A DNA stretch of 64,000 nucleotides from assembly GCA_964498395.1 (NCBI GenBank), contig CAZCHE010000004.1:62001-126000 (forward strand), in the 5' to 3' direction. The translations under genes and the position numbers were made by a program. Position 1 is the stretch's first letter, and every line of letters starts with the position of its first letter. Positions 34,272 through 43,401 of this stretch are shown here, piece after piece. Under the pieces are notes generated by a model. That model did no database searches. It saw only the letters and a program-made list of their open reading frames with translations, and was not told where the DNA came from. Source of the stretch: Parapedobacter sp964498395. Lineage in GTDB: Bacteria; Bacteroidota; Bacteroidia; Sphingobacteriales; Sphingobacteriaceae.

Positions 34272-35048
34272 TCATTTCTTGTTTTGGTCCGCATATCCAA
34301 ATACCTTTTGCAATAAAGGAGTGGTGCGGCTTCCGCCTAAATTATTACGTATCTTGAGTTCTTGTTGCGCTACTTCATAGAAAAGGCCGTCGATCGCCTT
34401 TTGGGTGACATATTTATTCAGATCCGTTTCAATTTTCTCATTGACCAAGGGTATCTGGTTGTAACGGGTGACAACATCGCTCCAATACTTCGCCACATTG
34501 TGTTGGCCCAATGCACCCTCGACAATCGGGCTAAAGCGATTGGTCAATTCGTTGGTTGTGGTCCGTTGGAAAAAATTGGTTGCGGCGTCTTGTTGCCCGC
34601 TAAGTAGGATGTTGGTGGCGTCTTTGATGGTCAATTGGGATAATGCGGATACAAATACGGGAGCCGCTTCGCTCACGGCACTTTCCGCTGCCCGGTTGAG
34701 GCTTTGAATGAGGTTGTCACACAGTGAACCTAACCCGATGCCGCGTAATGCACTTTCTACCTTTTGTGCTTCTGGGGGCATCAATATTTTTACGGCGGCA
34801 TTCCCTAGGAAACCATCTTTAACGGCTAATGATGCAATGCTCTGATCCAATCCCTGACTCAAGGCCTGTTTAATACCCGACGCCGCTTCACTGGCACTGA
34901 TGGAAGTGGTAGATGTGCTGGACGACGAAGAGGCTGAGCCACTCGAACCATTGGCACCATCGGCACCGCCGACCACATGGCTGAGGGAATCACATTGGGT
35001 GAACAATAACAGGCAAGAAGCAAATGAAAGGGCTTTAAAACGATTCAT
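34272..35048 (-). CDS. DUF4197 family lipoprotein
   Basis: A 258-residue lipoprotein (lipobox LFTQC, Cys19), then a Ser/Gly-rich linker and a helical DUF4197 domain: ASGIKQALSQGLDQSIASLAVKDGFLGNAAVKILMPPE through FYEVAQQELKIRNN. Widespread in proteobacteria and Bacteroidetes, function unknown. It stands alone. Confidence 0.9.
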   Translation of the reverse strand: MNRFKALSFASCLLLFTQCDSLSHVVGGADGANGSSGSASSSSSTSTTSISASEAASGIKQALSQGLDQSIASLAVKDGFLGNAAVKILMPPEAQKVESALRGIGLGSLCDNLIQSLNRAAESAVSEAAPVFVSALSQLTIKDATNILLSGQQDAATNFFQRTTTNELTNRFSPIVEGALGQHNVAKYWSDVVTRYNQIPLVNEKIETDLNKYVTQKAIDGLFYEVAQQELKIRNNLGGSRTTPLLQKVFGYADQNKK

Positions 35049-35086
35049 GAATTGATTTTTTATGTAAAGGATATTGCATTTTAAAC

Positions 35087-35094
35087 CAAAGGTA
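35087..35094 (-). promoter_or_regulatory. -7 promoter element of the DUF4197 gene
   Basis: Minus strand TACCTTTG, an exact match, 38 bases upstream of the start. Confidence 0.45.
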
Positions 35095-35166
35095 CTATTA
35101 TAGACCGAAATAATACGTGAAAGTTTAACCTATTCGCCAATTTAGCCTCGCAGCACATGTTGACGG

Positions 35167-35952
35167 TTAGTTTTGATGTTTGCTGATGACATCAAGCAAC
35201 AATGCGGGTTCATCGGTTGTAATAAGCTCAGCCTTTTGGTTCAATAAGTTTTGCATTTCCGTTTCGGTGTTGACCGTCCATGCATTGACGACCAAACCGA
35301 GTTGATGTGCTTCGGTTATCCAGCTAGGGTTTTCCTTGTACACATTAAAATGATAGTCTAAACCATGGAATCCATCCTGTTTCGCTTGGGCGGGAGCGAT
35401 GTCGCCATTGAGGTAATAAACCAATGCACTGTGGTCGAGTTCGATAATGCGTTTGGCCCCATCGTAGTCGAAGAGGATGTATTCTACCCATTCGTCGGCC
35501 CCAAGGCGTTTGACAAGTTGTACCGACAATTCGGCGGAGTACAATGTGCGTTCTTTGCCTAATTTGGATGTTTTGAGCTCGAAAATGAGTTTGGTTTGCT
35601 TTTGCTCCATTCCTTTGCGCAAATATTCTTCTGCAGTAGGGATGGATTCGCCATTCGGATGTTTCTTCTCCAACAATTCGGCGTAAGTGGATGTCGCGAT
35701 ATCGAGGCCGTAAAAATCAGCATCGTGGTTGACCACCAAAACATCGTCTTTGGTGAGGTGCACGTCAAATTCTGAGCCCGCACAACCCAATTCGATTGCG
35801 CGCTGCAATGACGCGATGGAATTTTGCGGTAGACCATCCGCATTCCAGGCACCGCGATGAGCGATTGCTTGGTTTTGAATAAATTGGCCATGAGATACTT
35901 GCCACATGGTGCATACGATTACCGTTAGAAAGATACGAGTTACTGTCTTCAT
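35167..35952 (-). CDS. Secreted glycerophosphodiester phosphodiesterase
   Basis: Hydrolyses glycerophosphodiesters to glycerol-3-phosphate and an alcohol. The 261 residues carry a signal peptide (IFLTVIVCTMWQVSHG), then the GDPD barrel with AHRGAWNADGLPQNSI (catalytic His-Arg), GSEFDVHLTKDDVLVVNHD (Glu/Asp metal ligands and second His), and FELKTSKLG. Probably periplasmic. Confidence 0.92.
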   Translation of the reverse strand: MKTVTRIFLTVIVCTMWQVSHGQFIQNQAIAHRGAWNADGLPQNSIASLQRAIELGCAGSEFDVHLTKDDVLVVNHDADFYGLDIATSTYAELLEKKHPNGESIPTAEEYLRKGMEQKQTKLIFELKTSKLGKERTLYSAELSVQLVKRLGADEWVEYILFDYDGAKRIIELDHSALVYYLNGDIAPAQAKQDGFHGLDYHFNVYKENPSWITEAHQLGLVVNAWTVNTETEMQNLLNQKAELITTDEPALLLDVISKHQN

Positions 35953-36113
35953 GTTTCTTTTTTCGCCTAATATAAGGCATCGTTTGTTACTGTATTTTTG
36001 GTTAAAGGTAATGATTTTATTAAATTAAGAGATAGGGGTTGTATTTTGGGGTCAAATTCGATACTAGCGTTGTAACTTTTTATTGACGAATAAGTCTAAC
36101 AAATAAAGCAAGG

Positions 36114-36431
36114 ATGAACCAACGCATTCGGTTTTCCACGTTGCCAATCGAACTGGTATGTTGGGTGACAGCATTGGTTTTGCTGTATTTTTCCAACCCG
36201 CATGCACACCATTTCACGTTGTGCCCATTGGAAAATGCCGGTATCAGCTGGTGTCCGGGATGTGGGTTAGGGCGTTCGATCGCATTGTTGATGCATGGCG
36301 AAATGAAGGCATCGATCAGCATGCATTGGCTGGGGATACCCGCTTTTTTAATTATCCTTCATCGGATATATGATTTATTGAGGAGAAAATACGTAATTTG
36401 GACAAAATATAACCACCATGAGCAACCGTGA
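36114..36431 (+). CDS. DUF2752 membrane protein
   Basis: A 105-residue protein with an N-terminal membrane helix, the DUF2752 signature WCPGCGLGRSIALLMHGEMKASISMHWLG, and a second helix (IPAFLIILHRIY). The CPxCG motif may bind metal. It overlaps the TM2 protein gene by 14 bases; both genes frequently occur together in Bacteroidetes. Function unknown. Confidence 0.88.
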   Translation: MNQRIRFSTLPIELVCWVTALVLLYFSNPHAHHFTLCPLENAGISWCPGCGLGRSIALLMHGEMKASISMHWLGIPAFLIILHRIYDLLRRKYVIWTKYNHHEQP

Positions 36432-36777
36432 AATATTGATGAATATACAGGGTATCACCCCGGAGGAGTTGATGTACCTTGAGCGTTATACATCCACATT
36501 TAATGAAGACCAGCTAAAGAATTTTGTTTTCTTGTATGTGGGCCGGCGCAAGAATGCACAAGACATCCTATTGTTTACGCTGCTGGGTTTTCTGGGATTT
36601 GCTGGTATCCAGCGTTTTGTGCTTAACCAAGTCGCCATGGGCATCATTTACTTCCTTACCCTCGGGTTTTGCTGGATAGGTACCATCGTCGATTTGGTCA
36701 ACCACAAGAGCATGACTGACGAATACAACCAACGCATGGCGAGAGAATGTGCGCAAATGGTCATGGGTAGGCTTTAG
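36418..36777 (+). CDS. TM2 domain membrane protein
   Basis: A 119-residue protein whose C-terminal half is a TM2 domain: helix LLFTLLGFLGFAGIQRFVL, a short turn (NQVAMG) and helix IIYFLTLGFCWIGTIVDLV. The N-terminal half is a charged cytoplasmic helix region with ITPEELMYLERYT. It is co-transcribed with DUF2752 by overlap. Function unknown. Confidence 0.88.
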   Translation: MSNREILMNIQGITPEELMYLERYTSTFNEDQLKNFVFLYVGRRKNAQDILLFTLLGFLGFAGIQRFVLNQVAMGIIYFLTLGFCWIGTIVDLVNHKSMTDEYNQRMARECAQMVMGRL

Positions 36778-36787
36778 TCTTACCTGA

Positions 36788-37435
36788 TTACGCCTTCCCG
36801 TTCCATTCTGCATAAAACTGCTGCAGGTATTGCTCCATGAAGTGGTGTCGTTGGGCTGCTATCGCTTTTGCGGCATCGGTGTTCATTTTGTCTTTTAGCA
36901 AAAGTAGCTTTTCGTAAAAGTGATTGATGGTCGGGGCCGTACTGTTTTTGTAGGTTTCCTTATCCAATTCCGTTGCCGGTGGGATATCCGGATGGTACAG
37001 CTGATGGTTTTTGAAACCACCATAATGGAATGCTCGTGCAATGCCGATGGCCCCTATGGCGTCCAATCGGTCTGCATCCTGCACGACTTCAAGTTCTTTC
37101 GAATGGAAATGCACTTCACCTAGGCTTGCTTTGAAAGACATGTTATAGATGATGGCTTGTATGTGCGAGATGGTCGCTTCATCTACTCCGATTTCGTTAA
37201 GGAATTCACCCGCTATTCGGGGGCCGATGGTCTCATCACCATCATGGAATTTGCTGTCGGCGATGTCGTGCAGCAACGCTGCCAATTCGCAGGTGACACG
37301 GTCGGCAGGTTCGTGGAGAAGCAGCAATTTGACATTGTTCCACACCCGTTGGATATGCCACCAGTCGTGCCCGGCTTCTGCGTGGGCAAGGCGCTGGCGA
37401 ACGAAATCGGCTGTCTGGTCAATGTAAAGCTGCAT
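36788..37435 (-). CDS. HD-domain phosphohydrolase (YedJ/YpgQ-like)
   Basis: A 215-residue metal-dependent hydrolase. It has the HD signature: GHDWWHIQRVWNNVK, LAALLHDIADSKFHDGD (H...HD metal ligands) and VVQDADRLDAIGAIGIARAFHYGG (final Asp). Relatives hydrolyse nucleotides such as dNTPs; substrate here is unproven. Its start touches the stop codon of the THUMP methyltransferase (one-base overlap), so the pair is co-translated. Confidence 0.9.
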   Translation of the reverse strand: MQLYIDQTADFVRQRLAHAEAGHDWWHIQRVWNNVKLLLLHEPADRVTCELAALLHDIADSKFHDGDETIGPRIAGEFLNEIGVDEATISHIQAIIYNMSFKASLGEVHFHSKELEVVQDADRLDAIGAIGIARAFHYGGFKNHQLYHPDIPPATELDKETYKNSTAPTINHFYEKLLLLKDKMNTDAAKAIAAQRHHFMEQYLQQFYAEWNGKA

Positions 37436-38613
37436 CAGTCGGCGTTTTCTTCCCTTATTCGGCGGCTTCCCGCATATATTTCATATTCCAACAAGCGGCA
37501 ATCCAGTTTGCCGTTATAAAATTCAACCCGCCGTGACGTGTGCAGGCCGATTTTCTTTGCGAGGTCAGGGTTTCCAGTAAACACATAACCCCGGTATCCG
37601 GCGCAATGTTGTTTCAAGAAATCGCCGATGCGGCTATAGGTGGCTTCCAGTTTAGTGTGTACCCCCATGCGTTCGCCGTATTCCGGATTGAATACCACCA
37701 TCCCGGGGCTATCGGGCAACGGCGTTTCCGCGAAATCACAGACGTGAAAATCGATCAGTTGATCTACCCCAGCCGTTTTGGCATTTATCAATGCGATGTC
37801 AACAGCCTCTTTGGATAGGTCTGAGGCAATGATCCTTGCTCCCGTTTTTTTGTTTACCTGTTCTTTCAGCTTCCGCCGCTCTGCGAAGAAAACCTGTTCG
37901 TCGTACCCCAGAATGTGCATGAAGGCATAATTCATACGGAAAAGTCCGGGTTTTCGATTCGTCGCAATCAATGCGGCTTCGATCGCCAATGTGCCTGAAC
38001 CGCACATCGGGTTTACAAACGCAGATTCCCCATCCCATCCTGTGGCGTAAACCACCCCTGCGGCCAGCGCTTCCAGCATGGGTGCTTTGCCGGGGTGTTT
38101 GCGATAGCCGTGTTTCGCTAATGTTTCGCCAGACGTGTCAAGGAATATTTCAGCCTGGTTGTCCTGCCAGTACAGGTGTACCACCGTTTTATGCAAATCA
38201 GGTCCGCTGTTTGGTCGTAGGCCCTTTTTACCCTTGATCCGATCAGCAATCGCATCCTTCACCTTAAGGTTGGCAAATAACGGCGTGGAGATCGTGTGGT
38301 TATTGACATTGGAGGTCACGGAAACATAGCCATCGAACGCGATGAGTTCTTCCCAAGGGATGTCACTGAGAGCGGCATATAGTTCATCCGGGTTATTGGC
38401 TTGGAATGTTTTCAGCGAATAAAGTACTTGGCTCGCACAGTGTAAGTTGAGGTTGAGCCGGATACAGTCATTTACCGTGGCCAAAAGTTCGACACCAGTG
38501 GAAAAACCACGTTTGATGTCAAACCCCAATTGCCGAATTTCCTGTTGCAGGTACGGTGATAACCGCCTGTTACACGTAATGATGATTTTGCTGGGGGTGT
38601 TGAAAACTTCCAT
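37435..38613 (-). CDS. THUMP-domain 23S rRNA (guanine-N2) methyltransferase
   Basis: Homologue of the N-terminal half of E. coli RlmL (m2G2445). The 392 residues have a ferredoxin-like/THUMP part (about 1-155, ITCNRRLSPYLQQEIRQLGF) and a SAM methyltransferase domain with FVNPMCGSGTLAIEAALIA, IIASDLSKEAVDIALINAK and the catalytic motif written NPEYGERMG rather than NPPYGER. It precedes the HD hydrolase. Confidence 0.92.
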   Translation of the reverse strand: MEVFNTPSKIIITCNRRLSPYLQQEIRQLGFDIKRGFSTGVELLATVNDCIRLNLNLHCASQVLYSLKTFQANNPDELYAALSDIPWEELIAFDGYVSVTSNVNNHTISTPLFANLKVKDAIADRIKGKKGLRPNSGPDLHKTVVHLYWQDNQAEIFLDTSGETLAKHGYRKHPGKAPMLEALAAGVVYATGWDGESAFVNPMCGSGTLAIEAALIATNRKPGLFRMNYAFMHILGYDEQVFFAERRKLKEQVNKKTGARIIASDLSKEAVDIALINAKTAGVDQLIDFHVCDFAETPLPDSPGMVVFNPEYGERMGVHTKLEATYSRIGDFLKQHCAGYRGYVFTGNPDLAKKIGLHTSRRVEFYNGKLDCRLLEYEIYAGSRRIREENAD

Positions 38614-38623
38614 AAGATTTTGG

Positions 38624-38631
38624 CAAAGGTA
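38624..38631 (-). promoter_or_regulatory. -7 promoter element of the methyltransferase
   Basis: Minus strand TACCTTTG, an exact match, 10 bases upstream of the start, implying a very short leader. Confidence 0.45.
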
Positions 38632-38689
38632 CTCATTATTATAAGTAAAAAATATGTAATTTTACGGTTTAAATAATTAGAAGTAAGTA

Positions 38690-39085
38690 ATGGAAATAAG
38701 AGGAAAAGTACACGAAATTGGTGCTGTGCAGCAGGTTACCGATACATTCAAAAAAAGGGATCTAATCATTCAATATGCAGAAAACCCCCAATTTATAGAA
38801 TACATCCGTTTTGAGGCAACACAAGACCGGACATCGCTATTCGACAACCTGAATGTAGGGGATGAAGTGGAAGTGGCATTCAATCTCCGTGGACGTCCTT
38901 GGACGAATAAGGATGGCGTAACCAGTTATTTCAACTCACTGGTGGCTTGGCGCGTAAGTAAAGTGACTACCGAGCCGGTGGCGACAGGAGCGCAATCGGC
39001 ACAGGGCGCCCCTCAAGCATTTGATGCCCCTCCAGCAGTAGACATTTCAGCTGATGACGGAAAAGACGATGACTTGCCGTTTTAG
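38690..39085 (+). CDS. DUF3127 OB-fold-like protein
   Basis: A 131-residue protein. The DUF3127 domain (about 1-95) shows EIRGKVHEIGAVQQVTDTFKKRDLIIQ, FEATQDRTSLFDNLNVGDEVEVAFNLRGRPW and YFNSLVAWRV. The acidic low-complexity tail (ADDGKDDDLPF) resembles that of single-stranded DNA-binding proteins ending in DDxPF, which suggests it docks repair or replication partners. The SSB comparison is inference. Confidence 0.85.
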   Translation: MEIRGKVHEIGAVQQVTDTFKKRDLIIQYAENPQFIEYIRFEATQDRTSLFDNLNVGDEVEVAFNLRGRPWTNKDGVTSYFNSLVAWRVSKVTTEPVATGAQSAQGAPQAFDAPPAVDISADDGKDDDLPF

Positions 39086-39127
39086 TCACGATAAGACTTA
39101 TATTTTATAGTTATAATAAATCGAGAA

Positions 39128-39159
39128 AAGGTGTCCGCCGGTTGGCGAACGCCTTTTTT
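39128..39159 (+). terminator. Rho-independent terminator after DUF3127 gene
   Basis: A 12-bp stem with one G-T pair and one mismatch (AAGGTGTCCGCC/GGCGAACGCCTT), 4-nt loop and six T residues. Confidence 0.8.
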
Positions 39160-39289
39160 GTTTTGCTCTCCGGGTGTTCTGGCACCCGTATAAGACAGGT
39201 CTGCCTACAACACCATTGACCATAAGACCCGTCTTTTCATGCATTTTTTTGTCTCATTAATTGATGAAAGCTCGTCTTATGGATATACA

Positions 39290-40066
39290 TCAGTTCGCTG
39301 ATTTATAGCTATATGTGTGCGTTTCCACTAAGGTATTGCCCTCGCGATTGTAAATTTCCATCTTCGTGGGGTAGTCTTCGCCATTATAGGTGTATTTGTG
39401 TACCCGATCATAGTTGCTTGCAGCGTAAGGGGTGGTTGCCTTTACCGATTGGTAATTGTTAGGGCTATTGAATCGCCAAGGGTACGGATTTCCGTTTTTG
39501 CCCGCCGCCTTCTTATTGTCGTAATCTCCATATTCGATCAGTGACACTTGCTGTCCATCAGCGGAAACGGCTATGGACAATAGGTTTCCGTTATTGTCAT
39601 ACGTGTAAATCGTCTCCGAAGTGTAGCCCTCGGGGATTGCGGTCAGTTCTACCGTTTGATTCGCGGAATAGGTAAACGTCGTCGTTATCACATTTCCTGC
39701 ATCTTCCGGTGCAAATGTGGTTTTTGATGAAGTGGGTCTGTCGCTATCCCCGTAGGTATACGTCTCTATATATTCAATTTCCAAATCCACATTTGTTATC
39801 TCGGCAGCGGTCAGCAGGCCCTTATTATTGTACGTATAGGTTACCGTGGTTTGGAGGGCTCCGTCATCATCATATCCGTGCAGTGTGGTCAGCCTGTTTT
39901 GACCGTCGTACTCGTAACGGGCTTTCAATATGCCATCTACGGTAGATTCGGTGAGCAGTAAGTCATCACTGGTTAATCCACCACCACCGATTCCACCTTC
40001 TTTAGAACATGAAACCGTGGCAATCGCCACGAGGCATAGCCACATTGTTTTTCTAGTTGTTTTCAT
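39290..40066 (-). CDS. Lipoprotein with YD/RHS-like repeats
   Basis: A 258-residue lipoprotein (lipobox ATVSC, Cys20; then KEGGIGGGG). The body holds repeating Y-x2-NG-x-L-type units: YEYDGQNRLTTL, YTYNNKGLLTAAE, YTYDNNGNLLSI, KYTYNGEDYPTKM. Such proteins are surface-exposed in Bacteroidetes, without known activity. No partner gene. Confidence 0.8.
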   Translation of the reverse strand: MKTTRKTMWLCLVAIATVSCSKEGGIGGGGLTSDDLLLTESTVDGILKARYEYDGQNRLTTLHGYDDDGALQTTVTYTYNNKGLLTAAEITNVDLEIEYIETYTYGDSDRPTSSKTTFAPEDAGNVITTTFTYSANQTVELTAIPEGYTSETIYTYDNNGNLLSIAVSADGQQVSLIEYGDYDNKKAAGKNGNPYPWRFNSPNNYQSVKATTPYAASNYDRVHKYTYNGEDYPTKMEIYNREGNTLVETHTYSYKSAN

Positions 40067-40151
40067 TACCTTTTTGTTTTTATTGTTTATAATTTTTGTT
40101 TTTCACAAGGACGATGCATGCCAGCAGACGTTCTTCCTTGTTTGATGAAGA

Positions 40152-40159
40152 CAAAGGTA
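40152..40159 (-). promoter_or_regulatory. -7 promoter element of the YD-repeat lipoprotein
   Basis: Minus strand TACCTTTG, an exact match, about 85 bases upstream of the start. Confidence 0.4.
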
Positions 40160-40218
40160 GGGTGACAGGATACCCTGCAATACCCCCCAAAGGGGGTTTT
40201 TATTTAATAATAATGCCT

Positions 40219-40226
40219 TAGCTTTG
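40219..40226 (+). promoter_or_regulatory. -7 promoter element of the histidine kinase
   Basis: TAGCTTTG, an exact match, about 62 bases upstream of the ATG at 40289. Confidence 0.45.
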
Positions 40227-40288
40227 CTAGGGTAAATGGGCCACATCACCGAAACAGCCAATATAAATGAGAATAATCCGCTACGTAA

Positions 40289-42244
40289 ATGAAAAGAAAA
40301 CTAAACAACCGTATACAGCAAGTACTCCAGCGCTGGCTGTATTGCATGATAGCCTGCCTGCCAGCATTGGTTTCGGGCCAACCATCTTTAGATTCGTTGG
40401 AACAGGTATTAACGACGAAAAAGTTGACTACAGCGGAAGAGATCGATGTATATACGGATTTGGCACGGGGGTATATAAATGACAATCCCAGCCGATCCAG
40501 ACCCTTTAGTGTGGAAGGGCTACGCATAGCGAAAGAGGCTGGCGATCGAAAAGCCGAGGCAGCATTCCTTTATTACCTCGGATCTTCCTATTACATGAGC
40601 GCCGTATATGATTCTGCCGCTTTTTATTTTGACAAAACGCTGGCGCTGACACGACAAAACGAGGACGGAAATGGCGAGGTGTCTATTCTTAAGATGTATG
40701 GTCAACTATATCGGCGGCAAGGGCAATACGAGAAGGCGCTGGAACGGTATCTCGAAGCGGTGAAGGTAGGCGAACAATTCGAGAATGACCAACAATTGTG
40801 TGGTGTGTATATGGGGATAGGTGGAACCTATCACCTGATGCAGAATCATAAACAAGCCTTGCACTATTACGAAAAAGCAGAAAAAATTGCATTGAAACAT
40901 GGAGACGAGCAGAACTTGGGCGATATCTATTTTTCATTGAGCAGTGTCTATAAGCATGAAGATGACGGCAAAGAAAAAGCCATACATTATGCTCAGGAGT
41001 CTCTTAAAATCCATCGGGAATCAGGGAGCCGCTTTGACGAAATCAATTCGTTGCAAACGCTTTGCGGTGCGTATTATTATTATGACGACTACACCAATGC
41101 GATGAAATATGCAGAAGAGGCGCTGCATCTTGCACAAGAGATCGGCAATACGAATCTCGCTGCTAGTTCGTATATTGATATCTCCGCCATACTCTATTAT
41201 CAACAACAATATGAAAAATCTGCCGAAGCCGCATTGGCGGCGTTGGAGAATGATTCGACAGATCATCACTTGAAACTGACGGTATATTCCAACCTGCCCG
41301 TCATATATGCCCGCCTGGGAAATTTTGATTCGATGGAGGATTACTTTGAGCGATATAAAACGGCTGTAAACAGTTACAGCAATGAGACCTATCAAAATTC
41401 CCTGACCGAGATGGAGGTAAAATACGAAACGGAAAAGAAAACCTTACAAATCGGCGCCTTGGAAAAGCAGCGACAGTTATATCTGTGGCTTGGCATCACG
41501 TGTGCAGTCATTCTTTTCATTGCGCTGGCATTCGCCTTCATACGGTACCGCTTGGCGGTGAGCCGGCGGAAGCTAGCAGAAGAAGAGAGTAGACGCTTGG
41601 AACAGGAAAAACAATTGGTAGCGGTGCAGGCCACATTAGATGGTGAAGCAGCCGAACGTACACGCCTAGCTAAGGACCTGCACGACGGACTGGGGAGCAT
41701 GTTATCTGCGGTGAAGATCAACCTACCGCAGGTGAGGGGGGATGCGGTATTGGAAGCGGTAGACGTTTCCCGCTTTCAAACCGCGTTGGGTATGCTTGAT
41801 GATTCCATACAGGAGCTCCGACGAGTGGCACACCACATGATGCCCGAATCGCTCCTGCGCTATGGCCTGAAGGTCTCCCTATCGGATTTCTGTGCCGCCA
41901 TCCCGATAGCGGATTTCCATTATTTTGGTAACGAAACGCGCCTGTTGGAAAAATTGGAGATTATGGTTTACCGCTGTATCCATGAATTGGTCAACAACGT
42001 GCTTAAACATGCTCAAGCCAGCCATATCAATGTGCAATTGGTGCAAGAGGAAGGTCGCCTATCCTTTACCGTGCAGGATGATGGCAAAGGATTTGACCAG
42101 CAGCAGGTAACAGAAGGCATGGGCTTGAAGAATGTACGGCAACGCGTGGCAGCTTTTCAAGGAGAAATGAATATCTACTCCACCGAACAGGGTACGGAAA
42201 TCCACGTAGAACTGGAATTAACCAAAAACAGAGAAGATGATTAG
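40289..42244 (+). CDS. TPR-containing sensor histidine kinase
   Basis: A 651-residue membrane kinase of the NarL-partner (HisKA_3) type. It has a signal/anchor segment (about 10-27), about six periplasmic tetratricopeptide repeats (to about 370), a coiled segment, one transmembrane helix (about 393-413), the dimerisation helix with H465 in AKDLHDGLGSMLSAVKI, and an ATPase domain (NNVLKHAQASHI, DDGKGFDQQQ, GMGLKNVRQRV). It overlaps its response regulator by 8 bases. Signal unknown. Confidence 0.92.
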   Translation: MKRKLNNRIQQVLQRWLYCMIACLPALVSGQPSLDSLEQVLTTKKLTTAEEIDVYTDLARGYINDNPSRSRPFSVEGLRIAKEAGDRKAEAAFLYYLGSSYYMSAVYDSAAFYFDKTLALTRQNEDGNGEVSILKMYGQLYRRQGQYEKALERYLEAVKVGEQFENDQQLCGVYMGIGGTYHLMQNHKQALHYYEKAEKIALKHGDEQNLGDIYFSLSSVYKHEDDGKEKAIHYAQESLKIHRESGSRFDEINSLQTLCGAYYYYDDYTNAMKYAEEALHLAQEIGNTNLAASSYIDISAILYYQQQYEKSAEAALAALENDSTDHHLKLTVYSNLPVIYARLGNFDSMEDYFERYKTAVNSYSNETYQNSLTEMEVKYETEKKTLQIGALEKQRQLYLWLGITCAVILFIALAFAFIRYRLAVSRRKLAEEESRRLEQEKQLVAVQATLDGEAAERTRLAKDLHDGLGSMLSAVKINLPQVRGDAVLEAVDVSRFQTALGMLDDSIQELRRVAHHMMPESLLRYGLKVSLSDFCAAIPIADFHYFGNETRLLEKLEIMVYRCIHELVNNVLKHAQASHINVQLVQEEGRLSFTVQDDGKGFDQQQVTEGMGLKNVRQRVAAFQGEMNIYSTEQGTEIHVELELTKNREDD

Positions 42245-42848
42245 CGTAGTAATCGTAGACGATCATAAAGTACTGACCGAAGGGCTACGAAACCTGATCG
42301 CCGAATCGGGCATCGCAAATGTTGTCGGCGTGGCGCATAGCGCTGCCGAGTGCAGGCTCTCCCTTGGTTTTTGGAAACCTGATGTCTTGTTGTTAGACGT
42401 GGGGCTGCCAGATATCAGCGGATTGGATTTTTGCAAAGAGATAAAAATGCAATTTCCGGAGACCAACGTATTGGCACTGACTACACATAATGAATATAGT
42501 GTGGTGAGGCAGATGTTGGATAACGGTGCCTCGGGTTATCTCATTAAAAATGCCATGGCAGATGAAGTGCTCGCAGGAATAGCGGCTGTAGCTAAAGGAG
42601 AAACATTTCTTTGCCACGAAATCGATCTTTTGATGAAAAGGCCTGCATCCCAGAACGTCTGGTTGAGCCACCGGGAGCGGGAGTTACTTCGGCTGATTTG
42701 CGAGGGGCTCACAAACGGTGAAATCGCCGAACAGATTTTCTTGAGTTCCGAAACCATTAAAGGCTATCGGAAAAACCTGTTATTGAAATTAGGGGCGAAG
42801 AATACGGCGGTGCTGGTGAAAATGGCGTTCGAACAAAAATTGATCTGA
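42237..42848 (+). CDS. LuxR/NarL-family response regulator
   Basis: A 203-residue two-domain regulator: receiver with acidic pair D8-D9, phosphoacceptor D54 (LLLDVGLPD), Thr (LALTTH) and Lys (YLIKNA); C-terminal LuxR HTH with LSHRERELLRLICEGLTNGEIAEQIFLS and TIKGYRKNLLLKLG. It is the partner of the overlapping kinase. Targets not visible. Confidence 0.94.
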   Translation: MISVVIVDDHKVLTEGLRNLIAESGIANVVGVAHSAAECRLSLGFWKPDVLLLDVGLPDISGLDFCKEIKMQFPETNVLALTTHNEYSVVRQMLDNGASGYLIKNAMADEVLAGIAAVAKGETFLCHEIDLLMKRPASQNVWLSHRERELLRLICEGLTNGEIAEQIFLSSETIKGYRKNLLLKLGAKNTAVLVKMAFEQKLI

Positions 42849-42862
42849 CCGCATGCCTTAAA

Positions 42863-43396
42863 TCATTCCCATCGCTTCTTCGGTACACAGGTGATATCCA
42901 TCGTTTTGTGCAACAGGAGCCTCCGTTGGTCGTAGCGGTTTTCGAGTACGAGGGAGTCAGCCGTGTACCGAGCAATTTTGAAGCGGGGAAGATACTGCCC
43001 AATGCGGTGACAACCGGATATCTTTTGCCGCCAATCGGATCGGGTATACAGGCCATCGACCAATAAACTGTCTCCTCGCACCACATATACCCCTTTTGCG
43101 TATTCTGTCCAGTGGCCGTCGTGGTAGCACGAGTCAGGGATGTTCTTGACCTTGGAATGCACGTGCATGGTGACATAGATGGAATCACAAGTGAATTTGA
43201 ACTCATGCACGGCATACTGCAGCAAATCCCCCTGCATGGGGATGGAGTCCTGCATCCAAATGCCTTGAAGGAAATCGGCTCCTTCGTGTTGGATATCGGG
43301 GTTAAAGCGACAGCTCGATACGGTTATAAAAAGCATACCGGCTAGGAAAAGCCGGTATGCGATGTGATAGGGTGCGCGAAGGCGAAAAGGAACCAT
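42863..43396 (-). CDS. Lipoprotein of unknown function
   Basis: A 177-residue lipoprotein (signal LFLAGMLFITVSSC), then a beta-rich body with GIWMQDSIPMQGD and DGHWTEYAKGVYVVRGDSLLVDGLYTRSDWRQKISGCHRIG, resembling lipocalin-like lipoproteins that report 'full weight of expression' in small barrels. I do not recognise the family. The ATG at 43396 opens the signal peptide; the gene follows fumC after 5 bases and is probably co-transcribed. Confidence 0.75.
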   Translation of the reverse strand: MVPFRLRAPYHIAYRLFLAGMLFITVSSCRFNPDIQHEGADFLQGIWMQDSIPMQGDLLQYAVHEFKFTCDSIYVTMHVHSKVKNIPDSCYHDGHWTEYAKGVYVVRGDSLLVDGLYTRSDWRQKISGCHRIGQYLPRFKIARYTADSLVLENRYDQRRLLLHKTMDITCVPKKRWE

Positions 43397-43401
43397 GTTG
43401 G

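Noticed and set aside
40183..40197. C-run/G-run hairpin followed by T residues
   Set aside because: It lies between divergent genes, where no terminator is needed, and is a simple homopolymer dyad.
42757..43215. 152-residue minus-strand frame around the regulator/lipoprotein junction
   Set aside because: It overlaps both a clear LuxR-type regulator and a lipoprotein gene and is low in protein-like composition.
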